Below, piece after piece: positions 1 through 6,281 of a stretch of DNA of 20,798 nucleotides. The notes beneath the pieces were generated by a model, which worked only from the letters and a program-made list of their open reading frames with translations, was not told the DNA's origin and did no database searches. This DNA is from CALARM01 sp036746235 (GTDB lineage Bacteria > Vulcanimicrobiota > SpSt-956 > JAKJGF01). The translations under genes were made by a program, and so were the position numbers. The stretch covers positions 1 to 20,798 of the forward strand of contig DAIOEN010000128.1 of NCBI GenBank assembly GCA_036746235.1. The letters run 5' to 3'. Position 1 is the first letter of the stretch, and every line of letters starts with the position of its first letter.

Positions 1-301
1 TTTTAGCAAGCAGTATCTGTCCGAGAGTATTATTGATTTTATGTGCTCCCGTGTGGTTCAGATCCTCTCTTTTCAGGTAAATCTTTCCTTCTCCCAGTAA
101 TGTGCTTGAAGTTTCAGCAAAATACAGAGGCGTTGGACGGCCGCTGTAATTTTGGTACAAATCTGTCAGTTCTTCCCGGAAAGTGGGATCGGATTTACAA
201 TTTTCATATGCTTCTGACAGTTCCTCCAGAGGAGCCATCAGAGAATCAGGAACAAACCTCCCTCCGTAGGAACCAAAATACCATTTTTTTGTGTCTTTCA
301 T
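1..301 (-). CDS. trpB: Tryptophan synthase beta chain, N-terminal part (runs off window start)
   Basis: The visible 100 codons encode the start of TrpB, the PLP enzyme that joins indole and serine to make tryptophan in the cytoplasm. The N-terminus reads MKDTKKWYFGSYGGRFVPD, and the family's PLP-lysine motif LNHTGAHKINN is present with the Schiff-base lysine at residue 88. The ATG at 301 follows a good Shine-Dalgarno site (AGAAGGAG, about 8 nt upstream). An upstream in-frame GTG is ruled out by an immediate stop. The gene was absent from simple ORF listings because it is open at the window edge. It lies downstream of mtrB on the same strand, behind a leader with 12 GAG/UAG triplets and a terminator, so TRAP attenuation is the expected control. 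Whether trpA follows cannot be seen. Confidence 0.96.
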   Translation of the reverse strand, partial: MKDTKKWYFGSYGGRFVPDSLMAPLEELSEAYENCKSDPTFREELTDLYQNYSGRPTPLYFAETSSTLLGEGKIYLKREDLNHTGAHKINNTLGQILLAK

Positions 302-444
302 GTTATGCCACTCCTTCTTTTTAAAATATTAATTTAGAGATACTGAGATGAGCTTTAACGAAAACATCCGGGTATTCTCCGTCTTATTGTGCTGTATAAC
401 GAAACAATCAGACATGAGATGACTTAGAGGAATTTATGAAAAAT

Positions 445-480
445 AAAAAGATCAGACTTTCTAAAAAGTCTGATCTTTTT
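445..480 (-). terminator. Intrinsic terminator / probable trp attenuator
   Basis: A perfect 16-bp stem (445-460 with 465-480) closes a 4-nt loop and, read on the minus strand, is followed by a U-rich run (UUUUUAUUUUU). It lies 19 nt after the last TRAP triplet and about 140 nt before the trpB start. As seen it is a classical terminator. From the Bacillus trp model, it would be the attenuator that forms when TRAP holds the upstream triplets. A competing antiterminator with a long stem was not found by eye. Confidence 0.85.
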
Positions 481-499
481 ATAACCAGAACTGCTTTAG

Positions 500-569
500 C
501 TCGTCTCTGCTCGTCTCTTCTATTAAATTTCTCGACTAAATTTCTCGACTAAATTTCTCGACTCAACTC
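500..569 (-). promoter_or_regulatory. TRAP-binding site: 12 GAG/UAG triplets in the trpB leader
   Basis: On the minus strand, GAG or UAG triplets occur at 569, 564, 559, 551, 546, 538, 533, 522, 517, 512, 507 and 502 (first base of each). The spacers are 2, 2, 5, 2, 5, 2, 8, 2, 2, 2 and 2 nt. TRAP rings of 11 (or 12) subunits bind one such triplet per subunit, with 2-3 nt spacers preferred. The array contains a threefold 13-bp repeat (GTCGAGAAATTTA) and a twofold 10-bp repeat (AGAGACGAGC). Its position between mtrB and a terminator ahead of trpB makes the assignment strong. Confidence 0.9.
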
Positions 570-660
570 TATGTCAACGACCATGACCGGGTGTTTACAA
601 CGAAGAATGAGAACTTATCCTATCTTCACCCTTCACCCTTCACGATTCTCGTAAAAATAT
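570..660. other. Spacer between mtrB and the trpB leader, with 7-bp repeats
   Basis: This non-coding stretch holds three tandem heptamers on the plus strand (CTTCACC, CTTCACC, CTTCACG at 624-644). I found no convincing -35/-10 pair for a separate trpB promoter on the minus strand. Transcription into the leader may therefore continue from the mtrB promoter. No terminator is visible directly after mtrB. Together with the triplet array, the attenuator and 302-444, this accounts for the gene-free stretch 302-660. Confidence 0.5.
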
Positions 661-903
661 CTAATCTTTACCGCTTTTTATAACACCATGTTTTGTGTGT
701 ATTTCCGATTTACCGCGGATTTTTATCGCAGACGTATATTCTGTGAACTGGAATAACATGACTTCGCCGTTATCCAGTTTTTCTGTATGATGAAACTTCG
801 TATCTTTGCCGCGGGTGAGGCCTATAATATTGACACCGTCCTCTAAAGCCCTGACTGCTACATAATCATTGCCACTGTCTACATTACTATCGGTATGTGA
901 CAT
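661..903 (-). CDS. mtrB: trp RNA-binding attenuation protein (TRAP)
   Basis: The product is an 80-residue TRAP subunit. TRAP forms a ring that, when loaded with tryptophan, wraps RNA carrying (G/U)AG triplets and shuts off trp genes. The motifs EDGVNIIGLTRGKDTKFHH and QFTEYTSAIKIRG match TRAP almost word for word. The RNA-contacting Lys-Lys-Arg set is present (K42, K61, R63). I chose ATG 903 because AAAGGA lies 6 nt upstream; a GTG at 918 overlaps that Shine-Dalgarno site. Length is close to the usual ~75 residues, with a slightly longer N-terminus. A consensus promoter lies directly upstream. The target leader and trpB lie downstream on the same strand, so the regulator sits beside its own target. 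No anti-TRAP gene is seen. Confidence 0.96.
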   Translation of the reverse strand: MSHTDSNVDSGNDYVAVRALEDGVNIIGLTRGKDTKFHHTEKLDNGEVMLFQFTEYTSAIKIRGKSEIHTKHGVIKSGKD

Positions 904-920
904 ATTATATCCTTTCACTA

Positions 921-935
921 ATTACATTCTGTAAT
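921..935. promoter_or_regulatory. Dyad ATTACA-N3-TGTAAT in the mtrB leader
   Basis: A perfect inverted repeat with 6-bp arms and a 3-bp centre lies between the predicted mtrB transcription start (about 945) and its Shine-Dalgarno site. Its placement suits an operator, but no regulator is identifiable. AT-rich dyads of this size also arise by chance. Confidence 0.3.
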
Positions 936-951
936 GAAAATTGATTTCATA

Positions 952-980
952 ATTATAATAGCATTTATATTTGCTGTCAA
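952..980 (-). promoter_or_regulatory. Promoter of mtrB
   Basis: On the minus strand, TTGACA (980-975) and TATAAT (957-952) are separated by exactly 17 bp. Both hexamers are perfect sigma-70/sigma-A consensus. The predicted start of transcription is near 945, about 40 nt ahead of the mtrB ATG. Confidence 0.88.
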
Positions 981-1014
981 GAAGATTGCCTTTTTAAAAA
1001 AACTATCAAAAATT

Positions 1015-1046
1015 TTGACCCTCTTTTTAAAATCATCTGTTAGAAT
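1015..1046 (+). promoter_or_regulatory. Probable promoter of the kinase cluster
   Basis: TGTTAGAAT at 1038-1046 is an extended -10 element (TGn before TAGAAT). A TTGACC at 1015-1020 could serve as -35, although the 20-bp spacing is long. It lies 22 bp before the kinase ATG and is oriented away from mtrB. Two other genes here have the same TGTTAnAAT box. Confidence 0.5.
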
Positions 1047-1068
1047 AAAATTGAAAGGAGTTGAGCCT

Positions 1069-2445
1069 ATGGATACAGTAAAACGTATCGCGGCACCTGA
1101 TGAAAAAAAAGATTTCCGGGGAGAAGTTATTTCTATTCTCTCTCCCGGCACTGTCCTTAAAGAAAGATATAAAGTTTCCTATTTCACGGCAGGCGGTATG
1201 AGTATAATATACAGTGCCACAGACATAGATACAGGGCTTGACTGTATCATAAAAGAAATAATTGCTTCACAGGAAGAGGAAAATTTTTATATTAACTCTT
1301 TTTTCAGGGAAAAAGAATTGCTTTCAAAACTCTATCATCCCGGTATAGTCAATCTGCTGGATTTTTTTCAGGAACATAACAGTTTTTATCTCGTCCTGGA
1401 GTACGTTGACGGTATTCCTTCAGATGAATTTATAGAGAAAAACCATAAATCCCGCAGGATACCGATCAATAAGATTTTATACTGGTCTTTACAGCTCTGT
1501 GATATACTGGCTTATCTGCATAGCATGTCACCTCCTGTTATTTACCGCGATTTAAAGCCTGAAAATATTCTCATTGACGGAAAAGAAAGAATAAAACTTA
1601 TTGATTTTGGCATAGCAAGAACCTACAAGGAAGGAAAGACAAAAGACACGGAAACTATCGGTTCTCCCGGCTTTGCCTCTCCCGAACAGTACGGGAAAAG
1701 CCAGACCGATTGCAGAAGTGATATTTACAGCCTCGGAGTCTTTCTTCATTATTTGTTTACAGGTCTTGACCCCAGAGAAAAGGAAAAAGCCTTTATTTTT
1801 GAAGAGATAAATAATGTTCCTTCGGAATTGAAATCTGTTGTGACGAAAACTCTGGAAAAGAACCCTGGCGATAGATTTCAGTCTGTAACAGAACTTAAAA
1901 GAGCTTTAGAGAAAATTGCCGCAGAGTATCCCTGTGGTAAAGAAATATGTAATAAGGAAATTTCAGAATATGAGGTGACGAAATCTCCCGGCTATAAAAG
2001 AAGAACTTTTCTTTACATCTTCCTGGATATTCTTATTATTGGCATCATAAGTTATTTCATGCTCCCCTGGTCGGCAGGCATTCATGATACTATGTGCGGC
2101 CCTCTTATGTACCGGCAATGGGAATGGAACTGCAGGCACAATATTCAGACCGTGGCAGAATCTCTTGAGAAATATAAAGAGAAAAACGGTAAATATCCTT
2201 CTGACCTGAATTCTCTGGAAGATAATTACATAAAGAATCTTCCTCTCTGTCCTCACAGCAACAGAGGTTACGGTTATATCTGTTCACAGAAAGCAGATAC
2301 TTTTACCCTTTACTGTTCCGTTCCCGGGAGCCATCCCGATACATTTTCACGAGGTGCCACGGAAAATCTGGAAAAAGCTAAAAAAGAATGTTATCCCCAG
2401 TACTCGCCGTCGAGCGGAATTATAAGTAACTGGGAAAATATGTAA
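1069..2445 (+). CDS. Transmembrane Ser/Thr protein kinase with pseudopilin-like ectodomain
   Basis: This is a 458-residue Hanks-type kinase. The kinase domain spans about residues 30-285: a degenerate glycine loop (TAGGMSIIY, 41-48), ATP-site lysine K62, catalytic YRDLKPEN (D161), DFG at 179-181, and SPEQ in place of APE at 204-207. One membrane segment follows (about 313-333), leaving a C-terminal domain of about 115 residues outside. That domain carries NIQTVAESLEKYKEKNGKYP, spaced cysteines (LCP, YIC, LYC) and a PQYSPSSG ending. All are shared with the proteins at 3141 and 3924, and resemble the pseudopilin/GspG C-terminal fold by eye. I chose ATG 1069 because AAAGGAG lies 8 nt upstream; a longer reading from 934 would overlap the mtrB promoter. 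The ligand and substrates are unknown. Confidence 0.9.
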   Translation: MDTVKRIAAPDEKKDFRGEVISILSPGTVLKERYKVSYFTAGGMSIIYSATDIDTGLDCIIKEIIASQEEENFYINSFFREKELLSKLYHPGIVNLLDFFQEHNSFYLVLEYVDGIPSDEFIEKNHKSRRIPINKILYWSLQLCDILAYLHSMSPPVIYRDLKPENILIDGKERIKLIDFGIARTYKEGKTKDTETIGSPGFASPEQYGKSQTDCRSDIYSLGVFLHYLFTGLDPREKEKAFIFEEINNVPSELKSVVTKTLEKNPGDRFQSVTELKRALEKIAAEYPCGKEICNKEISEYEVTKSPGYKRRTFLYIFLDILIIGIISYFMLPWSAGIHDTMCGPLMYRQWEWNCRHNIQTVAESLEKYKEKNGKYPSDLNSLEDNYIKNLPLCPHSNRGYGYICSQKADTFTLYCSVPGSHPDTFSRGATENLEKAKKECYPQYSPSSGIISNWENM

Positions 2446-2459
2446 GGAGGTATGTTGTT

Positions 2460-2513
2460 ATGAAATATGTACTGGCATTTATATTAGTTCTATCATCTCC
2501 GGCCTTTGCCTGA
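2460..2513 (+). other. 17-residue signal-peptide-like leader ORF ended by an in-frame TGA
   Basis: An excellent Shine-Dalgarno site (AAGGAGGT) precedes ATG 2460, which encodes MKYVLAFILVLSSPAFA and then TGA. This is a typical secretion signal ending in an Ala-x-Ala cleavage site. The next codon after the stop is the ATG of the membrane protein at 2514, in the same frame. Either the real gene starts here and a nonsense change interrupts it, or the leader is a separate short peptide coupled to the next gene. Confidence 0.6.
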
Positions 2514-3095
2514 ATGCCCTCTCCCGGTGAGAGGTTCTCTCACGCTTTCCCTTTTATATTTCCATGGGCAATATTGCTGGCTATATATGTTATATGGGAA
2601 ATCATTACTCTCTATCATATAAAAAATCATGTGTCTCCTGTGGAAAGTGAAGCTATAATTTCACGATTGGATGCAGTAAAAAGCTCTTTTTATAAAGTCG
2701 TAAAAATATTATTTATTGTCATTGCCGGTCTTGCCTTACTGGCATTTACGTTTACTTCTCCTTTCTTAGCTATTCCCGTATTTATTTTTCTTATTGTTAT
2801 AGTAAAGTCTGTGAAAAAGGATTTGACCATATGGTCTCTTATAAAAATATTTGCCAAAATTTTCTTATATTTTCTCTGTTCCACACCTTTTCTTGTTATT
2901 CTGGGAAATCTATTTCCTTTTGCTCTGGTTCTACTGTTCGGCACAATAGTTTTTATAAAAGCTATTATATTTATATTTAAAATGCCTTCAATATCTTTTT
3001 ATTCCCTGAAGGGAAGATATATTATTATGCATATTATTATACTTGTTCTTATGGCAGTGAGTTATCATATGTCTGTTTATTATATTGCAGGATAA
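2514..3095 (+). CDS. Polytopic membrane protein of unknown function, possibly missing its signal peptide
   Basis: This 193-residue protein has about five hydrophobic segments (near residues 13-32, 62-80, 82-97, 113-155 as a long or double segment, and 168-188) and no domain I recognise. Its own ATG has no Shine-Dalgarno site. The strong site lies upstream at the signal-peptide ORF 2460-2513, which is in frame but closed by TGA directly before this ATG. I read the pair as one broken gene (2460-3095) or as translationally coupled parts. It sits between the kinase at 1069 and the ectodomain protein at 3141 on the same strand with short gaps, which suggests co-expression. Codon use and base composition look like the neighbours. 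Confidence 0.6.
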   Translation: MPSPGERFSHAFPFIFPWAILLAIYVIWEIITLYHIKNHVSPVESEAIISRLDAVKSSFYKVVKILFIVIAGLALLAFTFTSPFLAIPVFIFLIVIVKSVKKDLTIWSLIKIFAKIFLYFLCSTPFLVILGNLFPFALVLLFGTIVFIKAIIFIFKMPSISFYSLKGRYIIMHIIILVLMAVSYHMSVYYIAG

Positions 3096-3140
3096 TTTAA
3101 GAATTCAATAACCATTAGATACAAAAAGGAGATAAATGTA

Positions 3141-3821
3141 ATGAAAAAAACTACTAATTACCTGGCCTGGAACGGTCTTATTATAGGGCTATTAACAATT
3201 GTGTCCCCATTTTTTATATTTTTGTTGACAATTATATTACGATGCATTGTAGGATATTCTTCAAATCTGGAAGTAAAAAGATATATTTCAGATCTGTACC
3301 CTTTCCTTTCATTTTTTATGCCGCTGGTGCCTTTATTCGGTTTGATTCTTTCTATAAAAGGAAAAAATAAAGCCAGAGAAGATGAAAATATTTCCTTCAA
3401 TCCAGCCGGACTGGCTACAGGATGTAATATATTTTTTCTTGTAGCTATAATATTATTTAGTTTTATGTTTTTTGTTTCCCTTTCGAAAGAAAAATATGCA
3501 GGAAGTCTTGTATGTTGTGAGTCAAATCTGAATAATATAGGTAAAGCTCTGGAACTATACGGTACGGATAATGAAGGATATTATCCTCCTGATCTTTCCT
3601 ATCTTACTAAAAACTCTAAATATATGAAAACTATTCCTTTGTGTTCTGCTAATTATACGGGTTATGAATATATATGTTCCACAGAAGGTCATAATTTCAC
3701 CCTTTTCTGTAAAGAACCGAATGCCCATATGAATGCAGGAACACAGGAAGGTTCATGGCCACAGTATAGTCCGTCTGAAGGTGTTGTAACGAAATTTATC
3801 AGGAATAATAATATAAAATAG
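3141..3821 (+). CDS. Three-span membrane protein with pseudopilin-like ectodomain (kinase-less paralogue)
   Basis: The 226-residue product has membrane segments near residues 13-36, 53-72 and 93-114, then a domain of about 100 residues predicted outside. It matches the C-terminal half of the kinase at 3924 along its whole length. Shared motifs include CESNLNNIGKALELY, GYYPPDLSYLT, TGYEYICS, FTLFC and GSWPQYSPSEG. It therefore looks like the sensor half of that kinase without the catalytic part. Cysteines at 126, 168, 179 and 190 correspond to those in both kinases and could form disulfides. ATG 3141 has AAGGAG about 9 nt upstream. It may be a partner subunit or a product of partial duplication; its function is unknown. 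Confidence 0.85.
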   Translation: MKKTTNYLAWNGLIIGLLTIVSPFFIFLLTIILRCIVGYSSNLEVKRYISDLYPFLSFFMPLVPLFGLILSIKGKNKAREDENISFNPAGLATGCNIFFLVAIILFSFMFFVSLSKEKYAGSLVCCESNLNNIGKALELYGTDNEGYYPPDLSYLTKNSKYMKTIPLCSANYTGYEYICSTEGHNFTLFCKEPNAHMNAGTQEGSWPQYSPSEGVVTKFIRNNNIK

Positions 3822-3858
3822 GAATTACTTTACTTATTAGAATTTAATTAGAGTAAAA

Positions 3859-3893
3859 AGTGAAAAGAATAGGACATCACTCACTATTCACTA
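3859..3893 (+). repeat. 35-bp dispersed leader element, copy A
   Basis: This element begins AGTGAAAAGAAT and ends CTCACTATTCACTA. A near-identical copy (about 30 of 35 positions by eye) lies on the minus strand at 16804-16837. Both copies sit just upstream of a Shine-Dalgarno site. Here the outer flanks (AGTGAAA at 3859 and TTTCACT near 3895) could also pair as a hairpin ahead of the GTG start at 3924. Confidence 0.55.
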
Positions 3894-3923
3894 CTTTCAC
3901 TATTTAAAGGAGGGTATTAAAAA

Positions 3924-5411
3924 GTGTTTTTAGAAACGGGAACAGTACTTAATAATATTTACAGAGTAGTAAGACTTCTGGGAAAAGGATCTATGGGAAA
4001 TGTGTACCTTGTGGAAAGAATTGAAGATGATAAACAATTTGTCGTTAAAGAACTGGTTTTTTCAAAAGAAGCCAATCTTGATGTGGAACATGGAAGGGAG
4101 ATTTTTTTTAGAGAAGCTGAATTTATGGTGAAGTTCAATCATCGGGGACTTCCGAAGATGTACGGTGTTTTCAGTCAAAATGGCAGAGAATACCTGACAA
4201 TGGACTATATAGAGGGAAAAACTCTGGAGGAAATTATTAATTCATTGAAAGACCCCTTAACAGAGAAACAGGCAATAACATTGACCGTGAAAATTGCTGA
4301 AATACTGGATTATCTCCATAATGCTTTTCATGCACCTGTCATATACAGAGATCTCAAACCGTCAAATATTATAATAACACCGCAGGGGGAGCCGAAACTT
4401 GTAGATTTCGGTATAGCCCGTTATTACAATCCTGATAAAGGCACAGATACTTTTAAGTATGGGTCACCGGGATATGCGGCGCCGGAACAATATAAAGGGC
4501 GAGGGCAGACAACTCCGGTATCTGATATATATGGTCTCGGTGTTATTTTATATCAAATGCTTACGAATTACGATCCGACACTGAAACTGTTTCAATTTCC
4601 ACCTTTGAGAAGTTTGAACCCGTCAGTATCAAATGAGGTCGAAGCCATAGTAAAACGTGCGATAGACCTTGATCCTATGAAACGATATATAAGTATGAAG
4701 GAGTTTAAAGAAATACTTGAAAAGCACGGTAAGCCTTATGGAAAATATATAAAAGAGAAAGAAAATAAAAAATCAAATAATTTTTCTACGGCAGGAATAA
4801 TGTTAGCTGTGCTGTCAATATTTTCTCCATATATTATCAGTATGATAATAAGTATGTCAGACGGGGTAATAAAGAATTTCAGCCCTGATATAAGGATTTT
4901 TTTGAGAAATTTGTTCTTTATGGTTCCTTTAATTATGGTCTTATTACCTGTGACAGGTTTGATTCTCAGTATAGTTGGCTCAAGAAGAGCAAAAGAAGGC
5001 GAAAGAGATGGACTTGCTCCAACAGCTATAGGGTGCAATTTTATGGCCATGATAGTTATGGTTTTACTCTGTCTGATATTTGTACCGGGCTCTCTTAAAG
5101 TCAGAGCTATGACACGTCTTGCAAATTGTGAATCAAATATAAAAAATATGGCTACGGCACTGGAACTTTATGCAGAAGATAACAAAGGTCATTATCCCCC
5201 TGCTCTTTCATATCTTACCGATAAAAAAAGCGGTAAACCATATAAAATACCTGAGTGCCCGTCATGTTTTACAGGATATGAATATGTTTGCAACTCTTCT
5301 CATAATAACTTTACCCTGTGGTGTAAACTTAATAATGCTCATATAGTAGCAACAGGCAAGGAAGGTTCGTGGCCTCAGTACAATCCGGCACAGGGACTAA
5401 TATTACCCTGA
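3924..5411 (+). CDS. Transmembrane Ser/Thr protein kinase with three spans and pseudopilin-like ectodomain
   Basis: A 495-residue Hanks-type kinase starting at GTG, with AAGGAGGG about 9 nt upstream. All catalytic landmarks are intact: GKGSMGNVY (20-28), K42, E64, YRDLKPSN (D143), DFG (161-163) and APEQY (186-190). A basic linker (about 270-285) leads to membrane segments near 291-311, 328-351 and 368-390. The final 100 residues lie outside and repeat the domain of the neighbouring proteins: CESNIKNMATALELY, GHYPPALSYLT, GYEYVC, FTLWC and PQYNPAQG. One span in the kinase at 1069 and three here both place this domain outside and the kinase inside. Its paralogue at 3141 is the same architecture without the kinase. 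An external or envelope signal sensed by the shared domain is plausible but unproven. Confidence 0.92.
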   Translation: MFLETGTVLNNIYRVVRLLGKGSMGNVYLVERIEDDKQFVVKELVFSKEANLDVEHGREIFFREAEFMVKFNHRGLPKMYGVFSQNGREYLTMDYIEGKTLEEIINSLKDPLTEKQAITLTVKIAEILDYLHNAFHAPVIYRDLKPSNIIITPQGEPKLVDFGIARYYNPDKGTDTFKYGSPGYAAPEQYKGRGQTTPVSDIYGLGVILYQMLTNYDPTLKLFQFPPLRSLNPSVSNEVEAIVKRAIDLDPMKRYISMKEFKEILEKHGKPYGKYIKEKENKKSNNFSTAGIMLAVLSIFSPYIISMIISMSDGVIKNFSPDIRIFLRNLFFMVPLIMVLLPVTGLILSIVGSRRAKEGERDGLAPTAIGCNFMAMIVMVLLCLIFVPGSLKVRAMTRLANCESNIKNMATALELYAEDNKGHYPPALSYLTDKKSGKPYKIPECPSCFTGYEYVCNSSHNNFTLWCKLNNAHIVATGKEGSWPQYNPAQGLILP

Positions 5412-5435
5412 TGACATATTTTGATATATAAAAAG

Positions 5436-5481
5436 AAAAAATAGTTTTCTAACGTATTTTAATTGCCAGGAGCTATTTTTT
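5436..5481 (+). terminator. Weak candidate terminator after the kinase cluster
   Basis: AAAAAATAG (5436-5444) can pair with CTATTTTTT (5473-5481), followed by more T-rich sequence. The stem is 9 bp, almost all A-T, and the loop is 28 nt, so the call is weak. Confidence 0.3.
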
Positions 5482-5531
5482 ATTTTAGCTTACCGGATAA
5501 ATAAAGTGATTTTTATCTGAAAATTTTTACA

Positions 5532-5559
5532 TTGTAATTTTCTATTCCTGTGTTAAAAT
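5532..5559 (+). promoter_or_regulatory. Promoter of the two-component pair
   Basis: TTGTAA (5532-5537), a 16-bp spacer and TAAAAT (5554-5559) preceded by TGT give an extended -10 promoter. Transcription would start near 5566, which argues against the ATG at 5573 as start codon and for the TTG at 5597. Confidence 0.6.
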
Positions 5560-5596
5560 TGAAAATAAAATTATGCAAAATAAGGAGTGTCACAGG

Positions 5597-6277
5597 TTGA
5601 AAGTTATAATAATAGATGACGATGAAGAATTATTGAATCTTCTGGACGAATATCTTTCAAACAAGGGACTGGAAATATGTAAGGTAAATTCAGGTGTGAA
5701 AGCCCTGGAAATGCTTGAAAAAGAACATTTTGACATGGCCATTCTGGATATAATGATGCCCGGAATGGATGGCCTTGAGGTTCTGAGGCATATAAACTCC
5801 GATTTCAGCTATCTTCCTGTTATTATGCTGACAGCCATGGGGGGAGAATCTGACAGGGTTATAGGACTGGAACTCGGAGCGGATGATTATATAGCAAAAC
5901 CTTTCAGTTCAAGAGAATTATTTGCAAGAATTAAAGCCATTGTGAGAAGACAGGAAAAAGTTTTAAAAAAGAATGATTCTGTACCTTCTGTTGCAATAAA
6001 AATTGATCTGGAAAAAAGAGAAGTCTTAAAACAGGGTAAAGAAGTAGAACTTTCATCTGTTGAATTCGATGTATTAAGTATTTTAGTGCAAAATAAAGGT
6101 ATAGTGCTTTCAAGAGACCGTCTTATGGATCTTGCAAGGGGAAGAGATTTTATGGCTTTTGACCGTTCCATGGATGTCCATATAAGCCATCTAAGGCAAA
6201 AACTGGAAAATGACCCCAAAAATCCCACTCTTATAAAAACCGTGTGGGGAGTCGGATATATTTATACAGGAGGCTAG
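5597..6277 (+). CDS. OmpR/PhoB-family response regulator
   Basis: The product is a 226-residue DNA-binding response regulator. The receiver domain (about 1-117) has the acidic pocket IIDDDEE, phospho-acceptor D51 in ILDIMMPGMDGLEV, and the conserved lysine in DDYIAKPF. A winged-helix Trans_reg_C domain follows (about 130-225), ending WGVGYIYTGG. I prefer the TTG at 5597 (MKVIIIDDDEE) because AAGGAG lies 9 nt before it. ATG 5573 has no ribosome site and would sit only about 7 nt after the predicted transcription start. The histidine kinase gene begins 4 nt after this stop codon, so the two form a cognate pair. Target genes are not evident. Confidence 0.94.
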   Translation: MKVIIIDDDEELLNLLDEYLSNKGLEICKVNSGVKALEMLEKEHFDMAILDIMMPGMDGLEVLRHINSDFSYLPVIMLTAMGGESDRVIGLELGADDYIAKPFSSRELFARIKAIVRRQEKVLKKNDSVPSVAIKIDLEKREVLKQGKEVELSSVEFDVLSILVQNKGIVLSRDRLMDLARGRDFMAFDRSMDVHISHLRQKLENDPKNPTLIKTVWGVGYIYTGG

Positions 6278-6281
6278 ATTT

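Noticed and set aside
43..324. Plus-strand open frame of 93 codons at the window start
   Set aside because: It is the antisense shadow of trpB, whose motifs on the minus strand are unmistakable.
445..660. T-box riboswitch in the trpB leader
   Set aside because: No T-box sequence (AGGGUGGnACCGCG-like) was found; the triplet array with mtrB explains the leader better.
934..1068. 45-codon N-terminal extension of the first kinase
   Set aside because: It overlaps the perfect mtrB promoter, lacks a ribosome site, and the ATG at 1069 has AAAGGAG at good distance.
2511..2513. TGA recoded as glycine or tryptophan
   Set aside because: Other genes here end normally in TGA directly before terminators, and no long frame requires read-through apart from this one case.
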